Source: Alitta virens (Eukaryota > Annelida > Polychaeta > Phyllodocida > Nereididae). From it: a DNA stretch of 64,000 bases. Both the position numbers and the translations under genes were made by a program. The stretch spans positions 18,527,162 to 18,591,161 of the forward strand of contig OW028581.1 of NCBI GenBank assembly GCA_932294295.1. The letters are read 5' to 3'. Shown piece by piece: positions 1 to 12,389 of the stretch; position 1 is the first letter of the stretch, and every line of letters begins with the position of its first letter. The notes beneath the pieces were generated by a model that saw only the letters and a program-made list of their open reading frames with translations, was not told the DNA's origin and made no database searches.

Positions 1-119
1 AGCAATCGAGTCAGACGTAATGATGATATGCTAAAAGTGACCACTATTTAGCACACACTACAAGGTATGTTCAAAGTCATCAGTGACAGTTTTGCTTATA
101 CAATCTTCTCAAAGCAGGA

Positions 120-700
120 ACCGAACCCAGAGGAACCCCCTCCCCCCCCCCCCCACGCCAAAAAAAACAACAACAAAAAAACAGCAATCCTTTTAACCAT
201 TTCGCTTTGCATCTAGATTCCCCATTTTAATGAGAAAGACAGTTTTAAACAAAAAACTGACAGACACACAATCAGCAACATGTGTAATTCAAACAATTAG
301 GCAAATTGTAAGTGCCAGACGCAATGGTTTCTAAACTGAATCACGAAAAAGCTTTCAATTATCTGATTGACTTCAAACTCAGTCTCTTAGAGTACAAGCG
401 AGTCTTGCTGAAAGTGCTTGACTGCACTTCTGGTGGGAGACTATATAGTTCCACGGTTTGGGAAGCAAACTGCAGCTGCTACCAAACTACTGCAGGGTGC
501 AGGATGGAGGGGAACTACCTGCACCTCAGTTGCCGCTGCTGCTGCTGCTGCTGCTGCTACTGCAGCAAGACCCTCCCAGCCTGCAGCATCCCAGCTGCTT
601 TCCACTGCACCTGGCCGCTGCACCCATCACCAACCAGTCCCACACCAGTCCCACCTAGTTGCTAGTGGCTAACCCAGTCTGAGGAATGGCCAGCTCAGGT
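120..700. repeat. Low-complexity block: C run, A-rich tract and CTG/CTA triplets
   Basis: A C-rich run near 141-154 and an A-rich tract near 160-181 precede a (CTG)n-like triplet stretch at about 536-563. Open frames over the triplets exist in several phases on both strands, as expected of a triplet repeat. I see no splice structure or conserved motif, so no gene is called. Confidence 0.7.
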
Positions 701-889
701 AGATCATCTTCAAAAACACTCTTACAACCAGATTTGATTGTTGTCATGCTAATCTGCTATGGAAGTGAGTGGCAGTGATGTACATCAATCTGCATTAGAA
801 GTATACCTAGGAAGTTCGGAAATTACCAACGTAGAAATGTTACAAGCTGTGAAAACCTATCATAAAACCAAGGGCCTGTGTAAAGCCAG

Positions 890-1060
890 GGTGGGTAGAT
901 TAGGGCTGTAAGTCTAGTATTTCTGCACCTGATGGGCACAGGCAGGGATCATGGCAATGAGATGAAGGATGAAACAGCCATACAACTTAGGCTCGATCGG
1001 GAATTGAACCCAGGACCTGGAAGCCCAGCGTGCTACCACTGAGCTAGGCCTCCACCCCCA
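890..1060 (-). mobile_element. tRNA-derived SINE, family 1, copy 1
   Basis: Read on the minus strand, the element starts with a tRNA-like head holding an A box (TAGCTCAGTGGTAGC) and a B box (GGTTCAATTCC), followed by a non-tRNA body shared with the copy at 3882-4072. It is flanked by an 11-bp direct repeat, TGTAAAGCCAG, at 879-889 and 1061-1071. The duplication and the conserved Pol III boxes identify a retroposed SINE rather than a tRNA gene. Confidence 0.87.
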
Positions 1061-1071
1061 TGTAAAGCCAG

Positions 1072-2800
1072 TCGACATCATGTAAATCCAGGATTCCCGT
1101 AGGACCAGGCAGTTTCTCAATCACTGGGAGTCCTAAGTTTACACTAAAAGGTGAATTCTGAATTTCTGATTCCTCTTATAATGTCAAATAAGTAAGTTTC
1201 TGGAATGGTTGGAGAGGGGAACTGGTTAGTGAGTTACACTTAGGGCCACTTAGCTACTACAAATATATATTTATCCAAAATAGAATGACAAAAGGCCTAT
1301 ACATCTGCAATCACGAAATTACGACATACAAATGATGGTTGAACAATCAAACACTTCCATTGGCAAAGACAGTCCCTCGACCAATAGTACTCCTGAATCC
1401 ACATGTGACATGATATCCTCTGGACTTTTGTTTCCAAGTCAATGAAAGTAGCGGTAACAATCCTATTTACTTAAAACTATGAACATTTCACTTTTCATCC
1501 ATTTTGGTAATTTATATTATCGGACATATAATTGATACTATTTTGAACAGAACTAGTTCTTAAAAACTGGAAGAATATAGTCACCTCTCTCTGTGTTACA
1601 GCTTTATGCATTTAAACCCACATTTACAAACATTCATTGAACAATCCAAGACTAAATTTCTATTTAATTTGGATATGTATATTTCATCAAATTTGAGATT
1701 TTTTAGAGTTATGGCACAGTTTGTGCTCTTGCCACCGCATAGACCAACCTTAATTTCTAATGAAGCCATCAAAATTCTTGGCTGGAGCCAACCTTTCCTG
1801 CGAAAAGCATGGTCAAACTACCCAAAGTGGGCCAACATCTCTGTTCCCATTCATATAGAAGTTTGCCCCAATTGAAAGCAGTTAAATTGGGTTGGCCCCT
1901 TGTCTGGAAATTATTTTTATGAGTGATGGTCCCATCCTGACGAGGGTGGCCTTGTCGCCTGCACAGAAAGGCTAGCCCCTTGCTGGAAAAGTTTGCCTTT
2001 TCTGGTGTTATCTGGAGAAAAGCCTGACCTATCTGGCTGGGTGCTACGTTCCCTGGCATGCGGCCAACCTTTCCTGCTTTTACAGCTATAAACTCTTGGG
2101 GGGCGTTCACACTTTCACAGATGGGCATGGCGATTAAGTGCGGATGACCAAAAATGTTTACTCTTGCTTATCCTTGTTTAAACATAAGTCAATTGCTCAG
2201 CATTTTATGGATACTCCTGCTAATCCGTAACATGGTTGTAGTCCCTCCAAATCATCCGTGACCATCCTTGGAGAGGGCAAAATGTTTTAAACATGTTTAA
2301 AATTTGACGTTCTACGAATAAATTGTTTACATTATTAAGGGAATCAATCGGGAATTACTCAGGACTCGCTCAGTCGGCGAGCATTCTACGTACGTTCTAC
2401 ATACGTCCGTTGCCATTCGTGGCCACTCTTGCTAACTCACGGGTATGCAGGGGAGGCTGTTTATCCATGTATACTTGCCATCCACTCATGTTCACACTTG
2501 TACAGCTCATGGAACGCTCGTGGAACGCTCGTGGAACGCTCTGTGGCCCGCCTGTCGTCTTCCATCGACCGTCCGCCCTAGCACCTTGCCCATCCATAGC
2601 CCTCTCCTCATTCACTCTTGAACCACTCGCACGAGCGATATACGAGTGCCTCACAGATGCCTCATGGATGCTTGGCGCAATAATTTATACTTAACGAGTG
2701 GTCAACGGACATTCGCCGAGCTGTCGCCGAAATTTGCCGAATGGTCAACAGACGTATAGTCCCGTTTTGATGTCGGTGGTCACTTACTCTCTTACTCGTG
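1072..2800. other. Gene-free stretch with a GC-richer block
   Basis: No coding exon is recognised. From about 2095 to 2790 the base composition is clearly more GC-rich than the surroundings, and an 11-12-bp tandem motif (GGAACGCTCGT) is repeated about three times at 2511-2542. This may be an old repeat element, but I could not find its ends. Confidence 0.4.
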
Positions 2801-2810
2801 ATAGCTTTAG

Positions 2811-2917
2811 AAACTAACTCCTGAGGACGTCAAGTGAATCCAGGACTCTCATTGGCTGAAGTACTGCCTTAGCCAATGGGAGTCCTGGATTCAAAACACG
2901 TCATCTGGAGTTTAGTT
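2811..2917. mobile_element. Hairpin MITE, copy 1
   Basis: The left arm (2811-2857) and right arm (2871-2917) are imperfect inverted repeats of about 47 bp around a 13-base loop. Both contain the core AATCCAGGACTC. The same core and a related GACGT-containing arm recur at 60506-60628 inside the last troponin I intron, so this is a dispersed palindromic element. Confidence 0.75.
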
Positions 2918-3619
2918 AGAAGACAATCTGCTGTAATTGGGGAAAGCTAAATATAGTCAACTGTGGTTGTCAAGGTTGCCCTTCAGCCAGCCAGCAAGAC
3001 AGCCAATTGCTGGGTAGGTTGGCCTTCATTAAAGAAGTTGGGGCCCCTCTCCCAAAAGGTTGACCCCCATGGAGAGTTGGTTTTTGAAGAACTAAGTATT
3101 CTGGCTACAGGAACTGCATGTGTCTGAATGTCAATATCCAAAAAATGTCTGTAGGACCATACCATAATATCTATAGCGCCAATTTCAAAATCCGTCCACG
3201 GGCACTGCATCCATCATGTCAGTAGCCAAAAATGTCCATAGGCAGTGTTTAGGCACGAAATCTTCAGTTCTGTAGCAAAGTCATATAACTTGTAAGTTAA
3301 AAATGCCTTCAAAGTGCTCATGCATTTTTGATTTGGTTAGGAGTATACACCAAACCCCAAGAAACATTTTTATGAAAGGGTACATTGTTTCATGGGAGTT
3401 AGTCGAAAGTGGAGTATTGACGAACCATCCAACCACTTGGGGGCACCACTTTCTAACCACTTGGGGGCACCACTTCTCAAAGATGGAGCAGGGAAGTTTC
3501 TGTTCTCTCATATATTATAACTTGTGTTGGCAGTGTAGCAGAAATTCTCCTTTAAAAGTCACAGAATGGTAATACAATTATGCAAGTGCAAGATGCAATG
3601 AACTAACATGAAAAGTACA

Positions 3620-5000
3620 GATATTTTGATGCAATTTCCATTACTGAAACCTTCATGCTCCCTCATTTAAATAAAGTGTCCTCCCAAGGTTATATACACA
3701 ACTACAATAATGAAAATCGCATGCCTTGTCCCATTACTGACAACTTCATGTTCTTCCCTTATCTAAACATGTCCTCAAACGTTCTATAGAACTAGAATGA
3801 AAATCACATGTCCTTTTCCGGACAACTTCATGTTCTTTCTTTAACTAAACATGTCCTCAAACATTCTATAGAACTAGAATGAGGGGTGGGTGGGTGGGTG
3901 ATTAGGGCTTTACGTCCTGTATTTCTGCACCAGTTGGGCTAATTAGGACAGGCAGAGACCATGGCAATGAGACGAAGGATGAAACAGCCAGACAACTTAG
4001 GCCCGACCGGGAATCGAACCCGGGACCCAGCGATTGGAAGCCCAGAGCGCTACCTCTGAGCTAGGCCCTGCCCTATAGAACTAGAACGAAAATCACATGT
4101 CCTTTTCCTGACAACTTCATTTTCTTTCCTTATCTAAACATGTCCTCAAACATTCTATAGAACTAGAATGAAAATCACATCCTTTTCCTGACCACTTCAT
4201 GTTTTTTCCTTATTTAAACATGTCCTCAAACGTTCTATAGAACTAGAATGAAAATCGCATGTCCTTTTCCTGACAACTTCATGTTCTTTCCTTATTTAAA
4301 CATGTCCTCAAACGTTCTATAGAACTAGAACGAAAATCACATGTCCTTTTCCTGACAACTTCATTTTCTTTCCTTATCTAAACATGTCCTCAAACATTCT
4401 ATAGAACTAGAATGAAAATCACATCCTTTTCCTGACCACTTCATGTTTTTTCCTTATTTAAACATGTCCTCAAACGTTCTATAGAACTAGAATGAAAATC
4501 GCATGTCCTTTTCCTGACAACTTCATTTTCTTTCCTTATCTAAACATGTCCTCAAACATTCTATAGAACTAGAATGAAAATCACATCCTTTTCCTGACCA
4601 CTTCATGTTTTTTCCTTATTTAAACATGTCCTCAAACGTTCTATAGAACTAGAATGAAAATCGCATGTCCTTTTCCTGACAACTTCATGTTCTTTCCTTA
4701 TTTAAACATGTCCTCAAACGTTCTATAGAACTAGAATGAAAATCACATGTCCTTTGCTGACAATTTCATGTTCTTTTGCAATGTAAATATCTTCAAAACG
4801 TTCTAAAGAACTGTTACGATCGAAAGTTCCTTTTTTCAACATCAAACACGCCAAGGAAGTCATATGGAATTATATTGAAAATCACATGTCCTGTTAACAC
4901 AAGTTCAGGTTTCATTACCTGAACAACATTAGATCAAGAAGTTACATATATCATTTTGATGAAAATCACATGCCTGGTGTGAACGATTGAATAAATGACA
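3620..5000. repeat. 80/82-bp satellite array with higher-order order
   Basis: The motif CTATAGAACTAGAA recurs at 3784, 3866, 4073, 4155, 4235, 4317, 4399, 4479, 4561, 4641 and 4723, giving spacings of 82 or 80 bp except across the SINE at 3882-4072. The 80-bp units share a GT deletion (CACATCC in place of CACATGTCC) and recur in a fixed order among the 82-bp units, so there is a higher-order repeat of about 244 bp. Degenerate units flank the core, and traces such as GATAATCACATGTCC persist to about 5330. Confidence 0.9.
3882..4072 (-). mobile_element. tRNA-derived SINE, family 1, copy 2, inside the satellite
   Basis: On the minus strand it carries A box TAGCTCAGAGGTAGC and B box GGTTCGATTCC, then the same body as the copy at 890-1060. 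It interrupts the satellite exactly at CTATAGAACTAGAA(T/C), which is present on both sides (3866-3880 and 4073-4087). That sequence can be read as a target-site duplication, although the tandem array itself could also supply it. Confidence 0.88.
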
Positions 5001-5051
5001 GTAAATCCATGTCATCTCTGTCATGGATTTACTGTCATTTATTCAATCGTT
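4982..5051. repeat. Perfect 30-bp inverted repeat
   Basis: Positions 4982-5011 are the exact reverse complement of 5022-5051, with a 10-base spacer. The arm begins AACGATTGAATAAATG. It sits at the decaying end of the satellite array. It could be a young hairpin MITE, a recent inverted duplication, or a transcribed hairpin; the sequence alone does not decide. Confidence 0.9.
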
Positions 5052-5059
5052 GTAATTTT

Positions 5060-7100
5060 TATCTATTAACTCTTATTTTTAAGACTACCACTGAGTGTCT
5101 GTCCCTTGCCACTGGTCACAGGATTGAAATTTGAAAGACATTCTTTATATTAAGACTAGGGTGGCCCCTTGGCAACCCTAAAAAACGTTCTACGGAAATT
5201 TAATGTAATGATGAAAACCAGGTCCTATTAGTAAAAATTTTTTAATATATATTAATTAATTTTTCTTAATAAATTGACCTCAAGAAGTAATGTAGAATTA
5301 TATAATGATAATCACATGTCCTATAACTGAAATTTTTTTTTATTTATTTTTTATATATACAGCTGTATATATATATATTTTTTTCCACTATATTGTACAT
5401 TTGTATATATTATATGAGATGATTTTAAATTATCGAACTATTTAGTGACTCAGTTTATTGTGTATTTATGTATAGAGACATTACAGTATTTTTAGAGACT
5501 ATACATACATAGCTATTTAACAATCAGTATTATTTTAACATGTGATTTGTACATTATGGTGCATATTAAAATATTCATTGTGTATATATATTATTACTTC
5601 ATATTGAGCTACAGTAGAGCCTAGCTATATATCCAGGATTTCTTTACTTTTCTTTACCCTTTTCTATTGTACATACTCGATGTTTTTATGTTTTAACTTG
5701 ACACATGTATCTTTTTGATATGGATTTGTCAATAAAAGTTTATATATATACCCTCAAGAAGTACACTACTACTGTGATAAAAATCGTCCTATTCACAACT
5801 TAAGATACAAAATTCCTTGATTCAAGAATTATGCAAACAAACAACAGTATACACGCGATTTTAAAATCAGTAACTCATAAGTTTATTCAATAATTCACAA
5901 ATTACAAAATTAAATGATGCTTGCGATTATAAACATTTAACAAAAATTAACATAACAAAATCTGCAGAGCGTAATATAACTAGTTATCATAGTGGAATGG
6001 GTAATATTGCGTCCAGTCACATGGACCTAGGTGGGTATATCGTTATGATTATTGTATAATAAATGAACAATGTATAAATATGTAAATATTAGAGTAATGG
6101 AATGCAATAATGGACATTTACACCTTCCATACAGTTTGTGCGTGTTTTTAAATACTCAATTAAATCCTTTTTCTCATGTCATAAAATAAAACCAAAAAGC
6201 CCTAGTTTTTCTATCTATCTGGTAGTTTTCACTCACAACTAACAAAGCGAACTGACCTTTGACTAAATAATTCACAATCGGATATTTAGAAATGCATTGT
6301 CAGTGGCAGATCTAGAAATTCAGCCTACGCTATGAAAATTACTCTTGAGTAGCAGACTTTGGAATTATTTAAAATAACTGTTAAAATATCTGTTTGATTA
6401 AACAATGGGTCCTAATTTCACGCAACTTTATTCGACATCAAGGTCAAGTGACTTTGAAATATATCATTGTACTTATTACGCACAATTTGTAAATTCAAAT
6501 TGGGGAGCATAGTGATGCGCGCACAGACCTTTCCTAAAATATTAAACGCCAGGACCCGTAGACAAACAAATACAGTACACATTGAATTGCGTTTATGGAC
6601 AAGGCCCTTGGTATCTTACGCTCAGCAGCGAGACAGTACACTTCACAAAAATCAAAGGACTTTTTACACGTCACCAGGCAAAATACACCAGGATAGTCTA
6701 CAGTAGCTGAGCTACATAAAAAGTCACTATTTTGACATTTATAACTGTAGGAATGGACTAGGATGCACTAGGAATGCTTGAACAGCACATTTATCAGCTT
6801 AAAGTAGCTTAAATAACTTTGTAAATAATAAATAGTATTGATAATTCAGTATTTCACATCAATAAACAATTGTCATACAGGAATGTACATATGACCAGAG
6901 TATAAAATATACCTCACGTCTTAGACTAGGTCGCAAAGCACTTCTACAAGTTCTCAGCCTGCAAATAGTGCAGATATTAACTCACTAAATGATGAAAATC
7001 AACAGTTGGTTGCATTTAACGAAAAAAGCAACATGATGAGATTGACCAACAATGAGTACAATAACGAGTAACAACATTGCAACAATTTGCAAGAATTACC
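5060..7100. other. AT-rich gene-free spacer
   Basis: Very AT-rich DNA with TA-rich runs (5330-5420, 5580-5760) and weak traces of the upstream satellite (CCTCAAGAAGTA at about 5278 and 5752). No exon, RNA gene or bounded element is recognised. Confidence 0.6.
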
Positions 7101-7111
7101 AATTATTACTT

Positions 7112-7265
7112 GATTGCAAATCTGAGATTCAGTATTTGTTCAAATACCTGTTTCATGATCGTCTTTACTCTGAGACCCAAGTAAAACGTCATGATTGCTA
7201 ATCTGAGATTCAGTATTTGTTCAAATCCCTGTTTGTCTTTACTCTTGAGGCCCAAGAAATCATCA
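7112..7265. repeat. Two-copy tandem repeat, period 81 bp
   Basis: The block starting GATTGCAAATCTGAGATTC at 7112 is repeated from 7193 with a few substitutions and a small deletion. The minus-strand open frame across it just repeats its own peptide and is not treated as coding. Confidence 0.85.
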
Positions 7266-7441
7266 TAAATAGATGTCTGTACATAAATAACTAACCTTAC
7301 AGAAATCATCAGCAATGCATAAATTAAATTACTTTTAATTTTTCATGCTACCTGACATACCCTATTGCCCTAATTTCTAAATTTCCAGATGACTGTTAGT
7401 TAGGACAGATTTGACTTTCTTTTAAACCACACACAATCACT

Positions 7442-7657
7442 CAGGCCCGTAGCCAACCACTGGTTCTGCAAACTCGGACGAAAATGAGGGAAATGCTCCG
7501 CTTGGCTAGGCGTTGGGTGGGTCTTTTCCAATGAAATTGTGAACCTTCTATACAACTTCTTTTTTTATTAGCATTCCCTGATGTGGACCAATGTGTGGAG
7601 ATGGACCAAGTTGGGTGGGTCTAACGACCCCCTCGACCCCCCTTGGCTACGGGCCTG
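7442..7657. mobile_element. MITE with CAGGCCCGTAGCCAA termini
   Basis: The 15-bp terminal inverted repeats (7442-7456 and 7643-7657) match perfectly, and a CACT direct repeat flanks the element (7438-7441 and 7658-7661). No transposase is encoded in its 216 bp. I do not assign a superfamily. Confidence 0.85.
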
Positions 7658-8281
7658 CACTTCATGTGATTATTTAAACCATCGTAATTAACATTCTTGA
7701 TAAACAATGACCAACCAGATTGGTAATCAAGTAACATGGTAAGCAAGCAGAATAACATTTAACCTTGTCAAACAAATCTCCGATTAATGATTATTAGTTA
7801 GATTATTATAAACATTAAACTGCAGTACAGACAGACAAATTGAGACAATTAACTGTGATGTTACCAGACAATAAACAAAGTGAGTTCCAATTAGCACGAT
7901 TAGACTGCGGCAAAACTTTTTATATAGGCACAGCTCTAGTAGATGGAAATACTCCGATATAAATGCTAGGTTCACAAATGAACACATCGAAATAGCACAT
8001 CAATGAATATCATTAATATTTTATTATAATATCCCCATACATATGTGCATTTGCAGGACTGTCATTTAGAAGCAATGATAATATATTTGTGAATGTAAGT
8101 TGAATGTTAATTCAATGTACAAAAAATGCAGTTGATCAGCTGCATGTTACATCTTCATGTATTATGATAATAAATAAAACACAAAATATCTTGTGTTGAT
8201 GACTAAACACATGTGACTAGCGGCTATTCTTTAATGACACCTTCGCTGAAGTATCATCTACCATAAAGGATGAAGTTACAA

Positions 8282-11200
8282 TCAAGGAGCCATTTCTGAC
8301 AGATTTTTAAGTTCCCTGAGGAAGACAAAATCCTTGAGGTAACTCGGTAGTGGTAGTTTGTCAATTTTTGTTTGGATGCCGTACCCCAAGGATTGGCGAA
8401 TGGTGCACCGAGCCAATTGTTGTAAACTTCTGGGGTTCAAGATACAGCTCCACACACGGTTGAGTAATGCAGAATCTTCTGCTAGAGGGCGTGGAAGTGC
8501 ATTGTTAGTGACTCCTTCTTCCAGATATCTCCTGTTTAACTGACAGCCTCCTATGATGCACATTTCTAGGATGGTGACAAACTTCTTGTTAGGTTTGGCT
8601 TGGAATGGATCAAGATTAGACACCGAGCAATTAGCTTCCAGCAAAAGACGCAAAACTTTACGGTGGCTTTCTTTAATGGCTAGCTGAGCTGGCGTCTCTC
8701 CGTTAGATGACAATGGATCGACATTAGCTCCGTTAGACAATAAGAGTTTAACACACTGCGCATGACCTCCTCTAGCAGCCTTGTGTAGCGCAGTCATACC
8801 ATTAAATTCCGCTCGATTCACATTTGCTCCTTTCCGCAGTAACATCTTCACAATGCTGTAATTACCACGAGAGGATGCAATCAGACAGGGAGTGACATCA
8901 TTCATCCAGACACTCACTTCTGGGTCCACACCAGATGCTAGAAGGATGCGAACAATGTTTGGATGGTTATTTTGACACGCCATATGAAGAGCCGACCACC
9001 CATCTTCTGTTTTTGCGTTTATATCAGCTTTAGCTTTGATCAGCATGTCGACAATGTCATCAAAACCATGTTCCGCAGCAACAATCAATGGAGTCTTGCC
9101 ATGGCTGTCTCTTACATCAGGAATGGCCCCAGCTGAGAGGAGGATATCTACGCACTTGGTGGACCCAGCTTTTGTCGCCACATGTAGAGCGCTTTTTCGC
9201 ATGAGGTTGAACTGATTGAGGCATCCATTAGGGTCAGATGTTGTGTACCTAACCAATAGTTTAACGATAGAATAATGACCTCTTTTCGCAGCAAGCATTA
9301 GAGGCGTATCACCATTTCTGTTTGGTCTACCAGGGTCAGATCCTTCTTGCAATAAAAACTGCACACAATCCAGGTGCCCCTTGTCTGCAGCCATGTGTAG
9401 AGCCGTCATCTGATCCAAGTTGCCGATGTTAACATTCCAATACTTATGCTCGCGGGAAGCAGTAACCAATATGCGTAGGATGTCTAGGTGACCATTGTGG
9501 GCTGATAACATTACCGGCAAGTTGCCATTTTGACCTTGAAGGTCTAACCTTGCTCTGACCTTCAGCAAAGAAGTGACACAATCCATATGGCCATGAATGG
9601 CTGCAAGATGCAAAGCAGAGAGTTGTGTATTGTCCTGGATGTTAACGAGAGCTCCATTGTCAATAAACAAGTTAACGAGGTGGTCATGTCCATGTTTCGA
9701 AGCAATCATAAGTGGTGTTAAACCCTTCCTGTCCTGCAAATCTAACTGAGCACCTTTATTGCACAAGAGTCGGGCACATTCAAAGTTGTTCAGTTTGGCT
9801 GCATAGTGTAGGGCAGACATGCGTTTACGATTAACATGATCCAGTTCTACGCCATAATCCAGCAGAAGACGTACAAGGTGAACAGATCCTGCTTCGACAG
9901 CTAACATCACTTCAGTTTCACCTGTAGCCGTTTCACCAAATTGACAACCATTATTTACCAACGTCTGTGCAACTTGGACATATCCCCCTCTACATGCATG
10001 GTGCAGGGCTGTCAGATCATTCGTATCTCTGTGGCTGATATCCACTTCTACACGTCTTAATAGCAATTCACACATCTCAAATGCTCCATGTTTAGCCGCT
10101 GTTAACAGTGGCGACATCCAGTGAACATCCATTGACTCAGGGTCTGCACCGTACTTCATTAATATGCAAGCATTTGTCACTTGGTTCACCGCGGCAGCGT
10201 AATGTAGAGGAGTCTTATTATCAGAATCTCTTGCGTTAACATTGCCATCAACAGTGATGAGGTGCTGCAGCAGTTCATGTTTATTTGTGCATGAAATGTA
10301 ATGAAGTAGAGTTTTCCCATGAGAGTCATACTGATCGGGGTCGGCCCCATAACTTAGCAGAACTTTAACAATGTCGTCATGACCATGTTTGAGAGCCACC
10401 AGTAAGATAGGTTCATCAGCCGTTGTGTACATGTTTGGGTTGCGATCTTCTTGTAGGAGTGACTCCACAGCAGGCTGGTCGCCTCGCAAGACAGCAGCCA
10501 ATAAGTCCGCATCAGCATCCTGCAAGGACAACACAAGTAAGACTCCATTATTAGAAATAACATACACTCATCAAAATCCTAAAACATTTCACTGAAAGTC
10601 AATGAATAAAACCATTGTTTGTCCCTGCAACAACTTCATGTCACATTAGTTACAACTAGAAGGATACATGATCAAGTATTATTGTCTACCATTACTGGCA
10701 TCATACGGGGTTTGGTCAAAACGGCTAAATTCATAACGGCCAACATAGCAAGGACGGCCAATCGCAAAATCGGCACCATACCAAGACAGCTAAAGGATAA
10801 AACGGCCACCTACCAAAACGGCCAATTGTACTATTTGCAGCTTTTTTGTAGGATATATGCTTTCTCATTTATCTATCTTCTTCTAACCGGTACATTTACA
10901 TCTAGTCTGTATATTAAATGATAAATAAATGTCATATTTCCTACCAAAAAAAATGTATTCTCCATATAAATGTGACTGGTTTCATTTGAAAATGTGCAGG
11001 CTGTATATGAATTAATTGTATATGAAGTTTACAGTATTAATTTGAGATATTTACTTCATTTTATATAAATTATTAATATCTTGTCATAATGTTGTACAAT
11101 CTCCCTCTTTAATATGCATAATAAACAGGAATCAGTTGAAATTCAGAGTTTCAATGTGATCAATGATGAAAAAGCATGATTTACCCCCATTCTTTTCATC

Positions 11201-12256
11201 ATTCAAAATGCTAATAGCAATTGACATAACGGTCACGGCTGATCGCTATTACATATCTAACATAAAACCAGCACTACACTGCTGATGTAATCAATTGATA
11301 TATATATGGAGGCAGTTTATCTATTTTCTCTGCAACTTGCAGTTCTGAGACTTTTTCAAATTGGAAACTAACTTCTGTTGGGTTACCTAGATATTCTTTA
11401 AAGTTAGTGTTTTCGGGTTGCATTATGGTTGCAGATAGTTTTGGGCCAATTTTATTGCAGCTTTATTGAAAATTGTCTATGGCTGTATTTAACTATCTTG
11501 ATTTTATGAGGTTTTTTGATTTTTCTTACATTGATATCAATAGTGATGTAGTATGGTTAATGATCAGAAATTTTATTTGTTAGAACCCCTGATGTGGTGT
11601 TGCAATTGTTGCTTGAGAATTTCCAGAGTATGTTATCAATGAGACTTGCTTGTGTATTAGAAAATCTGATGGGAATTGTAATCTTGGGAAGGAAGCTTTG
11701 GGACATGATCATATCAAAATATTTGGAAATAGAATAATCCCAAGAAAGCATGTAATAATAAGGGAAAATATGATAATTTGCAAACTACTACTCAACACAA
11801 TATATATATATATATTTATATGAATAATTAAAAAAATATTGAGTTGGCCATCCTGGTAATTGGCTGTTTTGGTCGATTGGCCTTTATAGGGGGTGGCCGT
11901 TTTGGTTTTGGCTAGTTGGCCGTCATGGGGAGTGGCCGTTATGGTCGTTGGCGGTTTTGACTCTACTCCCATCATACTACATGAATGCCAGAATGTTTAT
12001 AATATATCTTAGTAAAAACCTGTCAGACATCAGAATGCACTTAAAATACTTGATTTTTAATATAACAAGACCAATATTTCATTAAAGTTAGATATAATAC
12101 AATGTTATGAAATAATACAACATAAGCTTATTTCTTAACACAGACTGGCTGCATTATCTGTAGAGTCTATTGATAGCAAAGCTTTTAACTGAGGAAATAC
12201 AGTATATTAAATTCTTCACGAACCTGTCTGGCAACAATTTCCTCGGCTTCCTCCAT
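8282..12256 (-). CDS. Ankyrin-repeat and SOCS-box protein (ASB-like E3 ligase adaptor)
   Basis: Two coding exons: 12256-12224 (start codon, 11 codons beginning MEEAEEIVARQ) and 10519-8282 (745 codons plus stop), joined in phase 0 with GT and AG signals, for 756 residues. About 18-19 ankyrin repeats fill residues 12 to about 650. The C-terminal part has a SOCS box: a BC-box-like segment (SLQQLARCTIRQSLG) and a Cullin-5-box-like LPLP motif. Proteins of this family recruit Elongin B/C and Cullin 5 and bind substrates through the ankyrin stack; this target is unknown. The frame stays open past 10519 to 10567, but TGTCCTTGCAG marks a good acceptor there and the upstream exon supplies a proper ATG, so the longer reading is rejected. 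From repeat 8 on, S/TALH-type and TPLM-type repeats alternate. The gene is head-to-head with the Rieske gene. I cannot assign an ASB number. Confidence 0.9.
10706..11970. mobile_element. 1.27-kb MITE-like element with ACGGCCAA subterminal repeats
   Basis: Both ends carry runs of a short degenerate motif (AAACGGCCAA and its complement), in inverted orientation at 10706-10830 and about 11845-11970. ATCATA is repeated directly at 10700-10705 and 11971-11976. The termini match only approximately. The interior is AT-rich with no credible transposase. It lies in the single coding-region intron of the ankyrin/SOCS gene. Confidence 0.75.
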
Positions 12257-12381
12257 GGTGTCTATGCCAGGGCAACACCAGAGGGTGGGGAGATTGAGGA
12301 ATGTGGGCAGGACGAAGCACATTGGCCTGCCAGCTTGTCTATTCAACAAGGGACAACACATAACTCCCAGTGGGTGTCTCC
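12224..12381 (-). other. 5' exon of the ankyrin/SOCS gene (5' UTR plus start codon)
   Basis: On the minus strand, CTTTTACAG precedes this exon at 12382-12390 and GTTCGTG follows at 12223-12217. It contains ACCATGG at the start codon (12254-12256) and 11 codons. The acceptor at its 5' side implies at least one further noncoding exon upstream, probably between 12.4 and 13.4 kb, which I could not place. Confidence 0.75.
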
Positions 12382-12389
12382 CTGTAAAA

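Noticed and set aside
312..672. Overlapping open frames on both strands, Cys-, Ala- or Leu-rich
   Set aside because: They are readings of a CTG/CTA triplet tract in several frames, with no splice context or homology.
988..1060. tRNA gene (minus strand) with A and B boxes
   Set aside because: The tRNA-like head is followed by a conserved non-tRNA body, is shared with another copy at 3882-4072, and is flanked by an 11-bp target duplication, so it is a SINE head.
3700..4820. CRISPR array
   Set aside because: Units are contiguous, near-identical over their full 80-82 bp with no variable spacers, in an animal genome; this is a satellite.
8358..8543. Plus-strand frame within the ankyrin gene
   Set aside because: It is the complement of the SOCS-box coding region.
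10520..10567. N-terminal extension of the ankyrin exon (MYVISNNGVL…)
   Set aside because: It begins with GTG, not ATG, and runs through a pyrimidine-rich acceptor; the exon at 12224-12256 provides an in-phase ATG.
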